NCBI RefSeq assembly: GCF_022682495.2
Contig: NC_071388.1
Coordinates: 14,743,171 to 14,807,170 of the forward strand
Source: Desmodus rotundus
Lineage: Eukaryota; Chordata; Mammalia; Chiroptera; Phyllostomidae
Direction: 5' to 3'
Length of the DNA stretch: 64,000 bases
Made by a program: the position numbers and the translations under genes. The notes below the pieces were generated by a model. It ran no database searches. It had not been told where the DNA came from and was given only the letters and a program-made list of their open reading frames with translations. Of this stretch, positions 46,497 through 57,434 are shown piece after piece. Every line of letters starts with the position of its first letter. Within the stretch, counting starts at the first letter, position 1.

Positions 46497-46771
46497 CTAA
46501 GGGCAATTTGGGACAGATCTTAAAAAGACCTTCTGGGAACAAAGCTCTTAGTGGAGTTGGCTGTCTGTCATTGTGTCTCTTGACATTTTGCTTTCTCTCT
46601 CTGCCCATTCTGTTTCTTTCCTCTCCCACCAAGAGATATTAATGCAAAAAGTACTCCATAATAATCATACTACATATTGAATCATTTTAGAATCTGCTTA
46701 CTAAGAATTCTGACACAATATATGTGTTAACAGGTTTATATGTTCACATTTTTAAACTATTATTCTTGATT

Positions 46772-46920
46772 TGAGAGAGAGAGAGAACGTTGGTTTTTGT
46801 TGTTCCACTCATTTATGTATTCATTGCTTGGCTCTTGTATGTGCCATGACTGGGAATCAAACCCACAACCTGTGCATATTCGGGAAGACATGCTAACCGA
46901 TTGAGCTACCTGGCTAGGGC
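46772..46920 (-). mobile_element. Older bat tRNA-SINE inserted into L2, antisense
   Basis: GAGAGAGAGAGAACGTTGG, TGTTGTTCCACTCATTTATG, TATTCATTGCTTGGCTCTTG, GTGCCATGACTGGGAATCAA, CCGATTGAGCTACCTGGCTA and GGGC form the reverse complement of an older VES-related SINE whose 3' half is also seen at 7375-7487. It lies inside the L2 copy and therefore postdates it. Its tRNA-like head includes the B-box (complement of GGGAATCAAAC) and the A-box (complement of TTGAGCTACC). Confidence 0.85.
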
Positions 46921-48225
46921 AGACTATGGTCACTTTTTTGAGAAGAAAAAAAGAAGGTAGATAAAGGTAAGAAGACTAATTAGGAAACTATCGAATTAGT
47001 ATAGACATTTTGAAATCTTGGTCCTGACCCATAGCAGTTGAAGTAGGAAAGTACGGAAACCTTCAGGTGAAATAGCACACTGATATAAAATATGGAGTGT
47101 GAGAGGAAGATGAGACTACTACGTCTCTGAAAGTTTGAGGAGTACGAATAAAAGTAAGAGTTACTATTAAATAAAATGGGGAAGACTGCAGAATAAGAAG
47201 GTTTTGGAGAAAGTCCATAGTGAAGTTTCGTCATTTTAGGTTGATATGTCTATGAGACACTCAAGCACAAAAGCACAAGAAGCAATTGACCATGCCGAGC
47301 TGAATTCTGAGCAAGCTCCGTACAAGAGGTAATTTGGACATCATCTAAGTATAAATTATTTTCAAGAACTGTGAAACTGGTTGATATCACAAAACAGTGT
47401 ACATGGAACTGTAAAGGATGCAAGGACTCGGCCTTGGAGACTTCCCAACATAAAGGGATCGAAGCAATGAGATGAAGCTAAAAATAAGAGACTGATAGGA
47501 GCTGCTGTTGAAAGAGGAGGGCGGTCCTTCTGAGATGGGGGGACAAAATGCATAGATGAGAAGAGACGGACGATGTGTGTTAAATTCTGCTGGTGGGATG
47601 AAATGAAGAGGATGGAGCATTGACTAGGAAGTATTAGAAACAGGTGGTCACTGGTGACACTGACATGAATGAACAGATTTAGTGGAGTGCTGCGGCCAAA
47701 AGTCCAAACGGAGTTGGTTCAGGAGAGAACTGGAGTAAAACAATAGTGAACAGCAAGTAAAGCAACCTATTTTTTATAAAAGGATGTGAGTAAATAGATT
47801 AGTAACTAAAGGGGGAAATGAAGTCAAGTGAATGTTGTTGTTGTTTTAAGATGGATAAAATAATAACCTGCTTACCATTGGAAAGAGAAATAGAGAGGGG
47901 GAAGTTGTTGTTGCAACCATAGTGAAAAATATTCCTCTGACAATGTTCTTAATGATATGAGATCTTCTGAGATTTAACAAAGGAGCAAAAGTATGTAGAT
48001 AGTCATGCCAAAGTAACAGAAGAAAAGTTAGAATACACAGGGACAGATATGTGTAGGTGGGTAAATGAACTAATAGGAGCTTATATAATGACTTTCTGTT
48101 TCATTTTCACCGTAAAATTAAAAAAAATTAAGGTTGCTTGTTAGGAATGAAGAAAGGCGAGGAAATGTTAAAGGCTTGAGGAGAGAGCAGAAAGTACTAG
48201 TCACAAACATCATCTGGCATTTTTT

Positions 48226-49127
48226 TTACCATCCAAGAGCTCACAGATTGTATTTATAGTTTTGGCTTATTGTTGTATTCTATAGTTTATATCAGTAAAA
48301 TAATGGATTTGTAGAAATGGTCTTGTATAGTAATGTGACAAGAAATTTGATGGTTTATTATCATAATTTTAAGAATAAAAAGATCTTTCATTTCCCACCA
48401 GCTTTCCTCTTAATCTGATTTTATGCCTGAGGCAGAACACTACATTGATCTCCCCGAGCAAACTGCTTATACAGAACTATGATGACGACTCTTTTAACAG
48501 TCCTTAAATCAATGGCAACTAATAATCAGTGTCTGTGTCTTTTTAAAAATTATTTGTTTACAAGCTACATAAACATACCAGACTATCTTTATCTTTAGCA
48601 AAATAATTTATTGGAAAGTTTTGGGATGGTCATTAGAAAATCAAAGCAAAGGCTACATTAAGCAATTCTTGGACCGGACTGAAACAAGAGAATCCTTGTA
48701 GGTTTATAATTCAGTGGGCACTCTTTAGAAAACAAAAACGGAATGGGGTAGCCTAAATGAATGACTCAACCCATCAATTATCTTTTATAGAAACTGTAAA
48801 ACCAGTGGATAACTTGTTCATTCTCTCCTTCCAGTCAAGGCCACAACACTGTAACATGTCATTAGCTCAAAGGTTGTGTAAATGCTAAACAATGAAAGAT
48901 GGTTTTGTTGGAAAAGCTGGAATTAAGCTGCACATTTTGACTTCATGGATATAACATAGTATGATGAAACAAATGCTGGTAGATTATGATTAGGATAATC
49001 AGTGAAATTTAATAATTTAAATGGTTTATCTTTATGTCTGACTCCTATTATGCTCATTATCGAATGATAATACGTTACTCCAAGTAGCTCACTCATTCTT
49101 TCAAAATTACACTATTAGACAAATGTA
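48226..49127. other. Unassigned AT-rich stretch
   Basis: Nothing recognised. Confidence 0.45.
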
Positions 49128-50605
49128 ATCAAAACAGTCTGAAATGAGCATAAGAACAGACACCTAGATCAATGGAACACGATAGAGAGAGCCCAGAAAT
49201 AAATGCACATCTTCATGGTCAGTTAATGTATGACAAAGGAAGCAAGAGCACACAATGGAGTAAAGACAGCCTCTCCAGTAAATGGAGCTGGGAGAACTGC
49301 ACTGGTACATGTAAAAAAATGAACTTAGACCACCAACTTACACCATATACCAGAATAAACTCAAAATGGATAAAAGACTTAAATATAAGTATATAACACC
49401 ATAAAAATCCTATTGGAAAGCATAGGCAGTAAAATTTCAGATATCTCACATAGCAATAGTTTTGCCAATATATCTCCTAGGGCACAGAAAACAAAGAAAA
49501 AAAAATAAGCAAATGGGGCTACATCAAATTTAAAAGTTTCTGTACAGCTAAAGAAACTGTTATCCAGATAAAAAGGGAACCTATTGTATAGGAGAACATA
49601 TTTGCTAATGACACATCAGACAAGAGTTTGATCTCCAAAATATGTAAAGAACTCATATGATTCATTACCAGGAAGTTGAACAATCCAATTAAAAAATGGG
49701 CAAAGGACCTGAACAGACACTTCTCCAAGGAGGACATACACAGGGCCCAGAGACATATGAAAGACATTCAGCATCACTAGCCATCGGAGAGATACAAATT
49801 AAAGCTACAATGAGCTATCCACCTCACACCTGCCAAAATGACTATCCTTAATAAATTAACAAACAACAAGTGTTGGCAAGGATGTGGGGAAAAGGGAACC
49901 GTAGTGCCCTGTTGGTGGGAATGCAGTTGGTAGAAGACAGAATGGTGATATCCTCAAAAAATTAAAAATTGTGCTGCCTGTTGACACAGTGATTCCACAG
50001 TTGAGAATATATTATAAGAATCCTGAAACACCAATTCAAAAGAATATATGCACCCCTATGTTCATAGCAGTGCTATTTGCAATAGCCAAGATTTAGAAAT
50101 AGCCTAAGTGTTCATCAGTCCATGAGTGAGTTAAGAAAACAAACACACACTGCAGTATAGTTACACAATGGAACACCACGCAGCAGGAAAAAGGAAGAAC
50201 TCCTACCTTTTGTGACAGCATGGGTGGAACTGGAGAGTATTATGCTAAGTGAAATAAGTCAGTCAGTGAAAAACAAATACCATATGACCTCACTTATAAA
50301 AGGAAACTGATGAACAAAATAAACTGAAAAGTGAAATAGAAACAGAGGCATGTAAACGTGAAACCAACTGACAGCTGTAAGTGGGTGGGGCAGACTGGGA
50401 CTGGACAAAAGGAGGTGAAGGGATTAGTCAAAGAACAAACATGAATGAATGGCTCACGGGAGGGCATGGACAATGGTGTGGGGGGTTGACTGTGGGAGTG
50501 AAGAGAGGGCTAGGGGGAGGGGGGAAGGGGAAAAAATTGGGAAAACTGTAATAGCATAAACAATAAAAGTTAAAAAAATAATTTGAATAAAATAAATTTA
50601 AAAAA
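49128..50605 (+). mobile_element. LINE-1, 5' truncated, sense (about 1.5 kb)
   Basis: Sense ORF2 tail is easily followed: ACCTAGATCAATGGAACACG, AACTTAGACCACCAACTTAC, AATGGATAAAAGACTTAAAT, GCAAATGGGGCTACATCAAA, TTAAAAAATGGGCAAAGGAC, CAAGGATGTGGGGAAAAGGG, TTGCAATAGCCAAGATTTAG. The 3' UTR follows: CATATGACCTCACTTATAAA, ACTGACAGCTGTAAGTGGGT and a G-rich run near 50495-50530. It ends TAATAGCATAAACAATAAAA plus an A-rich tail. Several stops and frameshifts break ORF2. I could not find a target-site duplication. Minus-strand frames at 49219-49449, 49519-49767 and 50428-50616 are antisense shadows. Confidence 0.93.
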
Positions 50606-51247
50606 CAACTGTTCAAAATAGATATTACTTTGTCATCATCTCTCTTTCTACCTTCTATGCATTACAGTTATACCAAACTTATTATATTATTTTAGATCTT
50701 AACGGTCACATTCAATTTCTTAAACACAATGTCAAGAATTGGGTCTATGCCAACAGAATTTGAATAATTATTTATTTTTAAATATTTATGGCAGATAGTT
50801 GAAATGCTGAAGTGCATTTGTGTGTATTTGATGTGTAAAAATTTTTATGAGTATCAATAACTTAACATTTCCTCTTTACTGGTATATTTAATATACCATT
50901 CATAATTTTTAGTGGAATACTGTAACTAAATGAAAACTGTCCTAACTTTTGTTTTTGATTTGATCATCCTAATCTCCTAATCTCTTAATAATGAGCCATA
51001 TCAGTATTCACCTAGAAAGTGTTATCTAGTCTGTACATTGGACATGATTATCATCACAACCTTAATATGCCATCATGTCCTAGGTTCCTCATTGTCCAAA
51101 TTTGATCCTGGTTCTTATGATTATTGGCAAAGTACATGACTTAAAGCAGAAAAAAGAGAGAAAGAGAACTGGAACACAAGAATTAGACGATGAATAAGAA
51201 AAAGGCAGGACGGAGAGAATGAATAGAATAATAAAATGATTCACCTG
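50606..51247. other. Unassigned AT-rich stretch
   Basis: Nothing recognised. Confidence 0.45.
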
Positions 51248-51276
51248 TTTAAAGTACAGAGCTACTGTACTTTAAA
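51248..51276. repeat. Perfect inverted repeat at L1 5' junction
   Basis: TTTAAAGTACAG (51248-51259) and CTGTACTTTAAA (51265-51276) are exact reverse complements separated by five bases. The left arm contains the L1 target-site duplication. The right arm sits between that duplication and the L1 sequence. Confidence 0.92.
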
Positions 51277-51402
51277 GGACAAAATCAAGGGGGAGGGTGG
51301 AGGTGGGGGAGGGAGGTGGGACTGACTGGGGTGGGGTGGAGGCAAAGGGAGAAAATGCAGACAATTGTAACTGAATAAAAATAAATAAGTAAAATTAAAA
51401 AA
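51277..51402 (+). mobile_element. Very short LINE-1 3' end, sense, with target-site duplication
   Basis: GGACAAAATCAAGGGGGAGG begins the element, followed by a G-rich tract, CAGACAATTGTAACTGAATA, and a tail of AAAATAAATAAGTAAAATTA type. This is the sense form of the 3' UTR found antisense at 11578-11830 and 20205-20345. AAAGTACAGA at 51251-51260 and 51403-51412 is the target-site duplication. Confidence 0.92.
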
Positions 51403-51412
51403 AAAGTACAGA

Positions 51413-51734
51413 TAGCATGAGAATGATCAGTGGTATTTCAACTAGGGATCAGGACTTCTTCCTTGTGCAAGTCAGAAACTGCTGGAAAATTGACTCGGAA
51501 TTCAAGAACTAATAAAACTAAGAATTCTATCAGTCTCCTTTCATTATTTTAGTTTTATATGACAATATCTTTTCTATCATATTTGTTTGTTTTTTACCTT
51601 GCATATTTTGACCCATGTTCAACACTTTATTATATATCATTTAATTATATTTAAACATATGATCCCTACATACAAAATTAAAATTTTTTTCAAATATACA
51701 CTTATTAATAGATAACTTAGTTCTCTATGTTTTC
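51413..51734. other. Unassigned AT-rich stretch
   Basis: Nothing recognised. Confidence 0.45.
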
Positions 51735-51845
51735 TTTTACTCTTTAGCTTTCACTTCTTCAATTATTTCTCTTTTCTCCTTTTACCTTTCCATTTTCCTT
51801 CTTAGCTCCTCTTTCTTTTCTTTGTCTCTATCTTTTTCACTTATT
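51735..51845. repeat. Pyrimidine-rich low-complexity tract
   Basis: Over 100 bases almost without G (CTTTCACTTCTTCAATTATT, TTCTCCTTTTACCTTTCCAT and on). No exact unit is visible. Confidence 0.65.
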
Positions 51846-52009
51846 TATTTTTTAAGAGGCTCTGAAGTGAGCAAGAGAGAGAAATCTTTCCCAGTCATTC
51901 TTCACCCATGCGATGAAATATGCCTTCGTATGACACTGGGTTGTCCCAGCAAAGTGATCTGGAGAGAAGATGAAGAGTCACATTTCTTACTGTCGCTGTT
52001 TATGACGAT

Positions 52010-52070
52010 GGCCTTGCCAACGTAGTTTGTTGGAGCTGGTGTCGAAGGCAAACTACACACAGGCAAGGCC
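52010..52070. repeat. Imperfect hairpin, 61 nt
   Basis: GGCCTTGCC at 52010-52018 pairs with GGCAAGGCC at 52062-52070, and GTAGTTTG at 52022-52029 pairs with CAAACTAC at 52049-52056. Between the two stems is an internal loop of 3 and 5 bases, and the terminal loop is 19 bases. It is either the core of an old palindromic element or a chance structure. The size is close to that of a microRNA precursor, but I have no expression evidence. Confidence 0.7.
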
Positions 52071-53543
52071 GTTTTTATTTTTATATCAGAGAGCTGGGCG
52101 AACTTCAATCTTCAAGCTTGCCTTGGAAATGCATTTCTTTTAAAGTTCTTCCCACTTCTCTTTGATTAATGGTTAGGAAAGTAAATTCACTCTTCTATTT
52201 AAAAATAAGTGCTCAGGGTCAATAATTTAATTTCTCCCACTAGACTTTTTATAGGTAGAAAATGTTCAAATGCTTACAGCTGGAAATAAATTGTGTCACA
52301 TGTAGCCTTGATTTTTTCCAATATATATAGAACTCCACCTTCTACAGTGTTGTTTGTTTTTGCGAAGTGAGGTGGCTGCATTAGGAGGAGATACGTGGGC
52401 TGTCACGCATGACCAAAATGTTTGACTTATCACTCTCTGGCTAATAATATAATTTTGTTTATTTGCCAAAATTTCTACAAATTTAAAATACTGTGGTCTG
52501 TATGTCATAGACATAAGGTAATGCAGCTAACAGAGCCATTGGGGAACAAACATTTTCAGACAACAGGAATACAAAGTGTTTTTTTTAAGAGAAAAAAAAT
52601 CAATTTGCTAACATACCTTGTCCATTACTTCCATTTTTAAAAGTTCCTTTTTTAAAAATCTAACATAACAGATTTAAAACATTGAATCACATTCTAAGTT
52701 TAGGATAGCAATCAAATCCAGTTTATTCTGTTCATTTTCTGAAGTTGTAAATGTACAGTACTTAATGGTGTGTTAATTAGATGTGAGCTTCCATCTGTAT
52801 TTCTGTCCAGAGTGACAAGTGTACAGCTGAAAGATGGTGAGCTATGTAAAGTAAAAAATAATAGGGACCTAAAATTGATGCTTGATTCTCCTCTGATGTG
52901 ATTTCTGTGGGTGATGAAACATAAATAGTGGCAACAAGCGATGCAATACAGAGACTGTTTCTGCATAAGGTCGATTTATCCGGTAACTCTCCAGAGGGGA
53001 TTAGCTCCAGAAATTATCAGAGGACCCCATTATACTTTATCTTCACCTACATGGTAAACCCATGTAATGAACTTTAAAAGACAGGATTTTTATGAAGGTC
53101 CAGTTTATAAAATATTGTTTTCATTACCTTCCATTATAAATATTAAAACAAGTAAAAACAGTTTTGAACATTTTAAAAGGATTATTGATTCAATAAAAAA
53201 ACCTCAAAAATTCTATATAACCATGAAAGGGATATATGATTACATTATAATTCTTTGTAATATCATGTATAACAAAGTTTTATTACCTTTATTGAATAAA
53301 TCTCTCTGCTATCTTAGTTTCCTATTTTTTCTAGTCAATAAAATTTCAAAAGCAAAATATAAAATATACCTTTTAAAGATTTCCCTACACTGTAACACCA
53401 TGCTTTATATAATGAATAGATTTTTTTGCGTAAAGTTGGATGACTTTTGAGGTATGTATAAAACCTTATCATCAAGATGCATAATGTTTCACCCTAAAAA
53501 ATTTTCCCCCGAAACAAGCACCATAGGGAAAGTTACCTTGATT
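52071..53543. other. Unassigned AT-rich stretch
   Basis: No repeat or gene recognised. The 127-codon plus-strand frame at 53067-53450 is Lys/Ile/Phe/Asn-rich, as expected of AT-rich DNA. Confidence 0.42.
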
Positions 53544-53559
53544 TGGTGATAACTTTTTA

Positions 53560-53594
53560 AAAAATTTTTATTGTTATTCAATTACAGTTGTATG
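53560..53594 (-). mobile_element. Minimal L1 3' end insertion (about 35 bp), antisense
   Basis: AAAAAATTTTTATTGTTATT and CAATTACAGTTGTATG reproduce only the last bases of the antisense L1 3' UTR seen at 11578. The flanks TGGTGATAACTTTTTA (53544-53559) and TGGTGACAATTTTTTA (53595-53610) are near-identical and are best read as the target-site duplication. Confidence 0.8.
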
Positions 53595-53829
53595 TGGTGA
53601 CAATTTTTTATAACTACTTAGAACTTAGCATGGGTTTTGCAGGTATCCTCTCTAGGCTATGGGAAAGAATTAGACTGTGCACATCTGCATATTTATTTCA
53701 TACTTCCTCTAGTCAGGAGATGAAATCATAACTTCAGTATAAAGCTGACTAATTAAAAAATGTGTCATATAAAATCTACTTGTAGATTTTATTTTGATGT
53801 TTTCACTACATTTATATTAAAACATAACT

Positions 53830-54400
53830 CTAGTTCCAGCCAAGATGGAGGCATAGGTAGATATGCTTTGCTTCCTTGTACAACCAAGAGAAGGATAACA
53901 ACCAATTTAAAAACAAAAAGCAACAAGAATCACAAGAAAATTGAACTGTATGGAAGTCCAACAACCAAGGAGTTACAGAAGAAACACTCATCCAGAGTGG
54001 TAGGAGGGGCAGAGACGGGCAGTAGGTGTGGAGAGGATGAGCAGCAGGGCAGTGGCTGGTGGACCTGTTGGGTGAGGCGGAGGCTGATGGACTGGGCTGT
54101 CCCACCTTCACAGAATCTCAGACATGGAGATCACATGGAGGGCTATCAGCAGGGAGTGGGGGGAATGGGGAAAAGTTACAGGGAATAAGAAGCATAATTG
54201 GTAGGTACAAAATAGACAGGGGGGAGGTTAAGAATAGTATAGGAAATAGAGGAGCCAAAAACTTATATGTACAACCCATGGACATGAACTAAGGGGTGGG
54301 GAATGCTGGAGGGAATGGAGGTACCAGGCAGAGGGGGATAAAGTGGAGAAAAAAATGAGACAGCTGTAATAGTACAATCAATAAAATAAACTTAAGAAAT
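53830..54400 (+). mobile_element. Internally deleted LINE-1 keeping both ends
   Basis: The left end (CTAGTTCCAGCCAAGATGGA) looks like a true L1 5' start. An AAGATGG site, the YY1 core known near the start of mammalian L1 5' UTRs, sits about 13 bases in. The next 250 bases read like L1 5' UTR (GGAAGTCCAACAACCAAGGA, GAAGAAACACTCATCCAGAG). Around 54100-54130 it switches to an L1 3' end (AGGGAATAAGAAGCATAATT, GGTACAAAATAGACAGGGGG, CAGCTGTAATAGTACAATCA, ATAAAATAAACTTAAGAAAT). ORF1 and ORF2 are absent. AACATAACT at 53821-53829 and 54401-54409 is the target-site duplication, so the short form itself was retrotransposed. The 142-codon and other frames here are by-products. Confidence 0.87.
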
Positions 54401-54409
54401 AACATAACT

Positions 54410-56300
54410 ATATTTTGTAATGCTTCAAATGATAATCAGTTGTACACTATTTTAGTCATTTTTTAGTATCAGTTTAGAAAAATTGTCATAATTTTGAGAC
54501 TCATACTGACTCATTTTGTCACCTTGAACAACCGTATTAGCTGAATTTTTCAAGTTTATTATTTCTAAAGTCTTACCCTTCTAACATCTTCTAATCCTTT
54601 GCAATATATATTTATTATAACATATTTCACAATATTTGTAATTTCTAAAGTAAGAAGCACATTAGGATTACTTTTAGTATTTTTGATTGAAAGGAAAATA
54701 CATAATGATGGCTAAGAAGTAGAAGCCACTACTAGATATTAAACTAATTCTGTTGAATATTCATATATATTATGTGTAATTTGCTTTAGAGTTTTCTTTG
54801 CTTGTTTTGGTGATGTCTCAAAGATTACTAGTGTTCCCTCAATTTCATTTCCCCTCTTTTTGTTTCTTATATCAAGGCTTATGTTTTGTTTGCTTATTTT
54901 TCATTATGTTTTCTTTTGTATTGTTATTTAGATTTGGAATTGGGAGGCACTAGTCATACCATTGTTTGGAAAAGTAAGATTATGCTCCACACTGTCTCTT
55001 GTGTTAGATGTTAGATGTGGCATTGTGACCAGGGCCTGGCCAGCGGTATCAAGAAATAGTGCTATGGCTCACTCTCTGCCATTTTCCTTAGGAAGATTTG
55101 GCACTTCCCTCACCTTTCTATACCTTACTACCTGAGACTACAAATGAAGTAACCTTGACTGGGCAGATGTAGGAAACCAGCTAGGGATGACAGCAAACCC
55201 ATAGCAGGAGTGGGGGTCCTTGGCCAACCTTGTGTACTGTCATCTTCATAAAAGTCTTTTAATCTCCATATTTAGATTAATGAGATAACTCAAGTATCAA
55301 GTTCAAGCCACTCTTATTTTGGGTTTCTATATCAATCTACAAATATAAGTCATAATTAATAAAATAACCTTTTAAATTACAAACTATCACACTCAGTAAT
55401 TTGTTTTCAAAAATAAGAATGCATAATTAAAATATTTCATTTTTTTTACTGGGTGTCATTATTTATGATCCCCTTGCCAAATTAATTGACTTAATCATTA
55501 CTGGTTATTAGGTTCACATCATATGATCCATTTATTATTTTATCAGAAATGATTTGTTGCCAGATTTTTTACTTACCATATTGTAAATGTTCACAAAATC
55601 AAATTTAGAAATACATTCCTGTCATGTTCAGTTTCATCAAGTAACAATTAACATTGATCTGTTTGAGAACATTAGTGACCTACAACGTATAGACATCAAT
55701 ACCAAGAATGTCTTAGGGATAATACATTTAGTAAACAAAATTTCTTGGAAAGATTTTTGTATGTATGTATTTTACTACCTCAACAATAAATGCAACATTG
55801 CTAAAAGGCTGTGAGGAGAAATGCCCATTAAAATCTCTTTGAACCTCGAACACTTCCTTGATTAACTTGTTTAAAGATAAAAGGAGAGATTTGGACAGCA
55901 AGAACTGTGACTGAACATGTTCCTACTACAAACACAGTCACTTACAGCCAAAATAATGAAATAAATTATATTAATTTTAACACTCTAGCTATGTAATAAA
56001 GTAAAATGTGTTTTTCCTTTATAACATATATTCCACTCAATCATGAAAAATAATATTGGTTATTTGTATATATTATTGATTTTATGTCTAAAACTCAGAA
56101 GCATGATCTCCATAATTGGGAAGTATTTTTTAAATACATGCAGTTCTAATTATGCAATTACCAAATTCTTAAATCTATGATCATAACAAAATGTGTTTAG
56201 ATTTCACAATTAGTTATTATCCAAAGTCTTGTACTTTGGATTTCTTTTTTGTTTTAAAAAATATATATTTTTTATTGTCACTATGGTTCCAAGAGAGAGA
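54410..56300. other. Unassigned stretch
   Basis: AT-rich, except 54990-55270, which may be an old repeat that I cannot name (TGTGACCAGGGCCTGGCCAG near 55025). No convincing open frame. Confidence 0.4.
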
Positions 56301-56760
56301 GTTTCTCCCTGTCTCTTGTTCAAAAAGTTTTTTCTCCACAAACTCCATGCACTCTAGAAGCCAATGGGGGTGTCCAGCCTTCCAACCAATGAGAGAGAGT
56401 GTTGGCCATATTTGCCTTTTCTCCACCTCCAGGTGAGAAAGGAGCAAAGTCCCCCCCCAAGGCCTCTCCTTGCCTGAAAGGCTTGGGTTGCGGGGGCTGT
56501 CAACACAGTAGCTCCTTTACAGGTGACAGCTGCCTTTGTTATGCAATGTGCCTCAAACACTGTGCTTTTTACTCTGGGTGGCTCCTCCCTGCTTCAGAGA
56601 AGGTAAAGTGCTCTTAATCTGCAGCCTCTGCAGCGTTCCCTGCCCCCACCTTTTCTTGGTAGACGGGGGAGAAAACTTTTGCCGGATTTGGGGTTCCCGG
56701 GATTGGTGGTCTCTCCTGCTTTCCAGCAATCTCTGCCCTAACTTACCCCATTACACTGTG
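56301..56760. other. GC-richer unassigned block
   Basis: This block contains runs of C and G (GTCCCCCCCCAAGG near 56441) and overlapping short frames on both strands (56191-56820), none recognisable. Composition and abrupt edges would suit an LTR or another old repeat, but I see no polyadenylation signal with a matching end to support that. Confidence 0.4.
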
Positions 56761-57434
56761 AATTATTACATTGTTACTATTAAGATATTTTATGTTTTCC
56801 TCCAGGGCATCATCTTATAATTCCACGAACTAATGTAATAAATAAAAAGTAATAGCCACCTTACTTAGGCTGACACATATACAAATTCTAATAGTTTGAC
56901 ATTTGAAAGTCATGTTTTGGAAATATTTGAGAATCTGGAGGTTTCCATAAAGAACAAATTCAGGAAATTAAAAAAAATAGAAACTAACTCACCATTATTA
57001 TGTCATAATGCCAATAACTTAAAGTAATTAGTAATTGTAAGTGTTGCAGAAAATAAAATTAAAAACAAAATTTCCTAATCAACCACATTGCCTCTCCACA
57101 AAGGTAGACTAAAAATAAACATTTTATTTTTGACTAAGTATTAAACTAGAATGTGATTTGCATCTCAGGCAACCCTCTAAGAGACTGCAAGGGAAGAGAA
57201 AAAATTTACCCTTTTCTGAGGCAAGCGGATCAACCCATTATATACATGCTGTTAAGATAAACAACTAGCTCTCTAGTAAAGGACCTTACAGTGTCCATGT
57301 GACAAAGCGTTAACTCTGAACTCACTTGAGTGACTACTTGTGCTAGCCAATGGCTTTCTTTGAAGGGGAAAAAATTAGCATCTCATTTATTTTATGACAG
57401 GATGTACTTTTCAAGTTGGAATAAGGCATCTGCA
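56761..57434. other. Unassigned AT-rich stretch
   Basis: Nothing recognised. Confidence 0.45.

Larger units (their letters stand above)
45785..48225 (-). mobile_element. Long L2 LINE copy, antisense, interrupted by a SINE
   Basis: The plus strand follows the reverse complement of L2 from its 3' end into the reverse-transcriptase gene. Landmarks in order: CTTATCCTCTGGTATAATAA, GCCATTGTAAATCCTATGAC, GTTTTGAGCAACAATGTGAC ATG, a SINE at 46772-46920, AGGAAACTATCGAATTAGT, GGTGTGAGAG-like text near 47100, AAATGGGGAAGACTGCAGAA, GATATGTCTATGAGACACTC, GGTCACTGGTGACACTGACA, TTAGTGGAGTGCTGCGGCCA, TTGGTTCAGGAGAGAACTGG, TGTTTTAAGATGGATAAAAT, GGCTTGAGGAGAGAGCAG. Fitting text over about 2.4 kb makes this long for L2, whose copies are usually a few hundred bases. 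The middle sections are heavily diverged and the left edge is soft. Confidence 0.75.

Noticed and set aside
46860..46920. tRNA-like sequence on the minus strand
   Set aside because: It is the tRNA-derived head of a SINE; the body and tail of the SINE follow directly and no complete cloverleaf can be drawn.
53067..53450. 127-codon plus-strand frame
   Set aside because: Composition is Lys, Ile, Phe and Asn rich, as AT-rich non-coding DNA gives. No domain recognised.
55000..55270. Possible LTR or DNA transposon near CATTGTGACCAGGGCCTGGC
   Set aside because: A vague resemblance to old mammalian repeats, without ends or a tail that I can place. Left unassigned.
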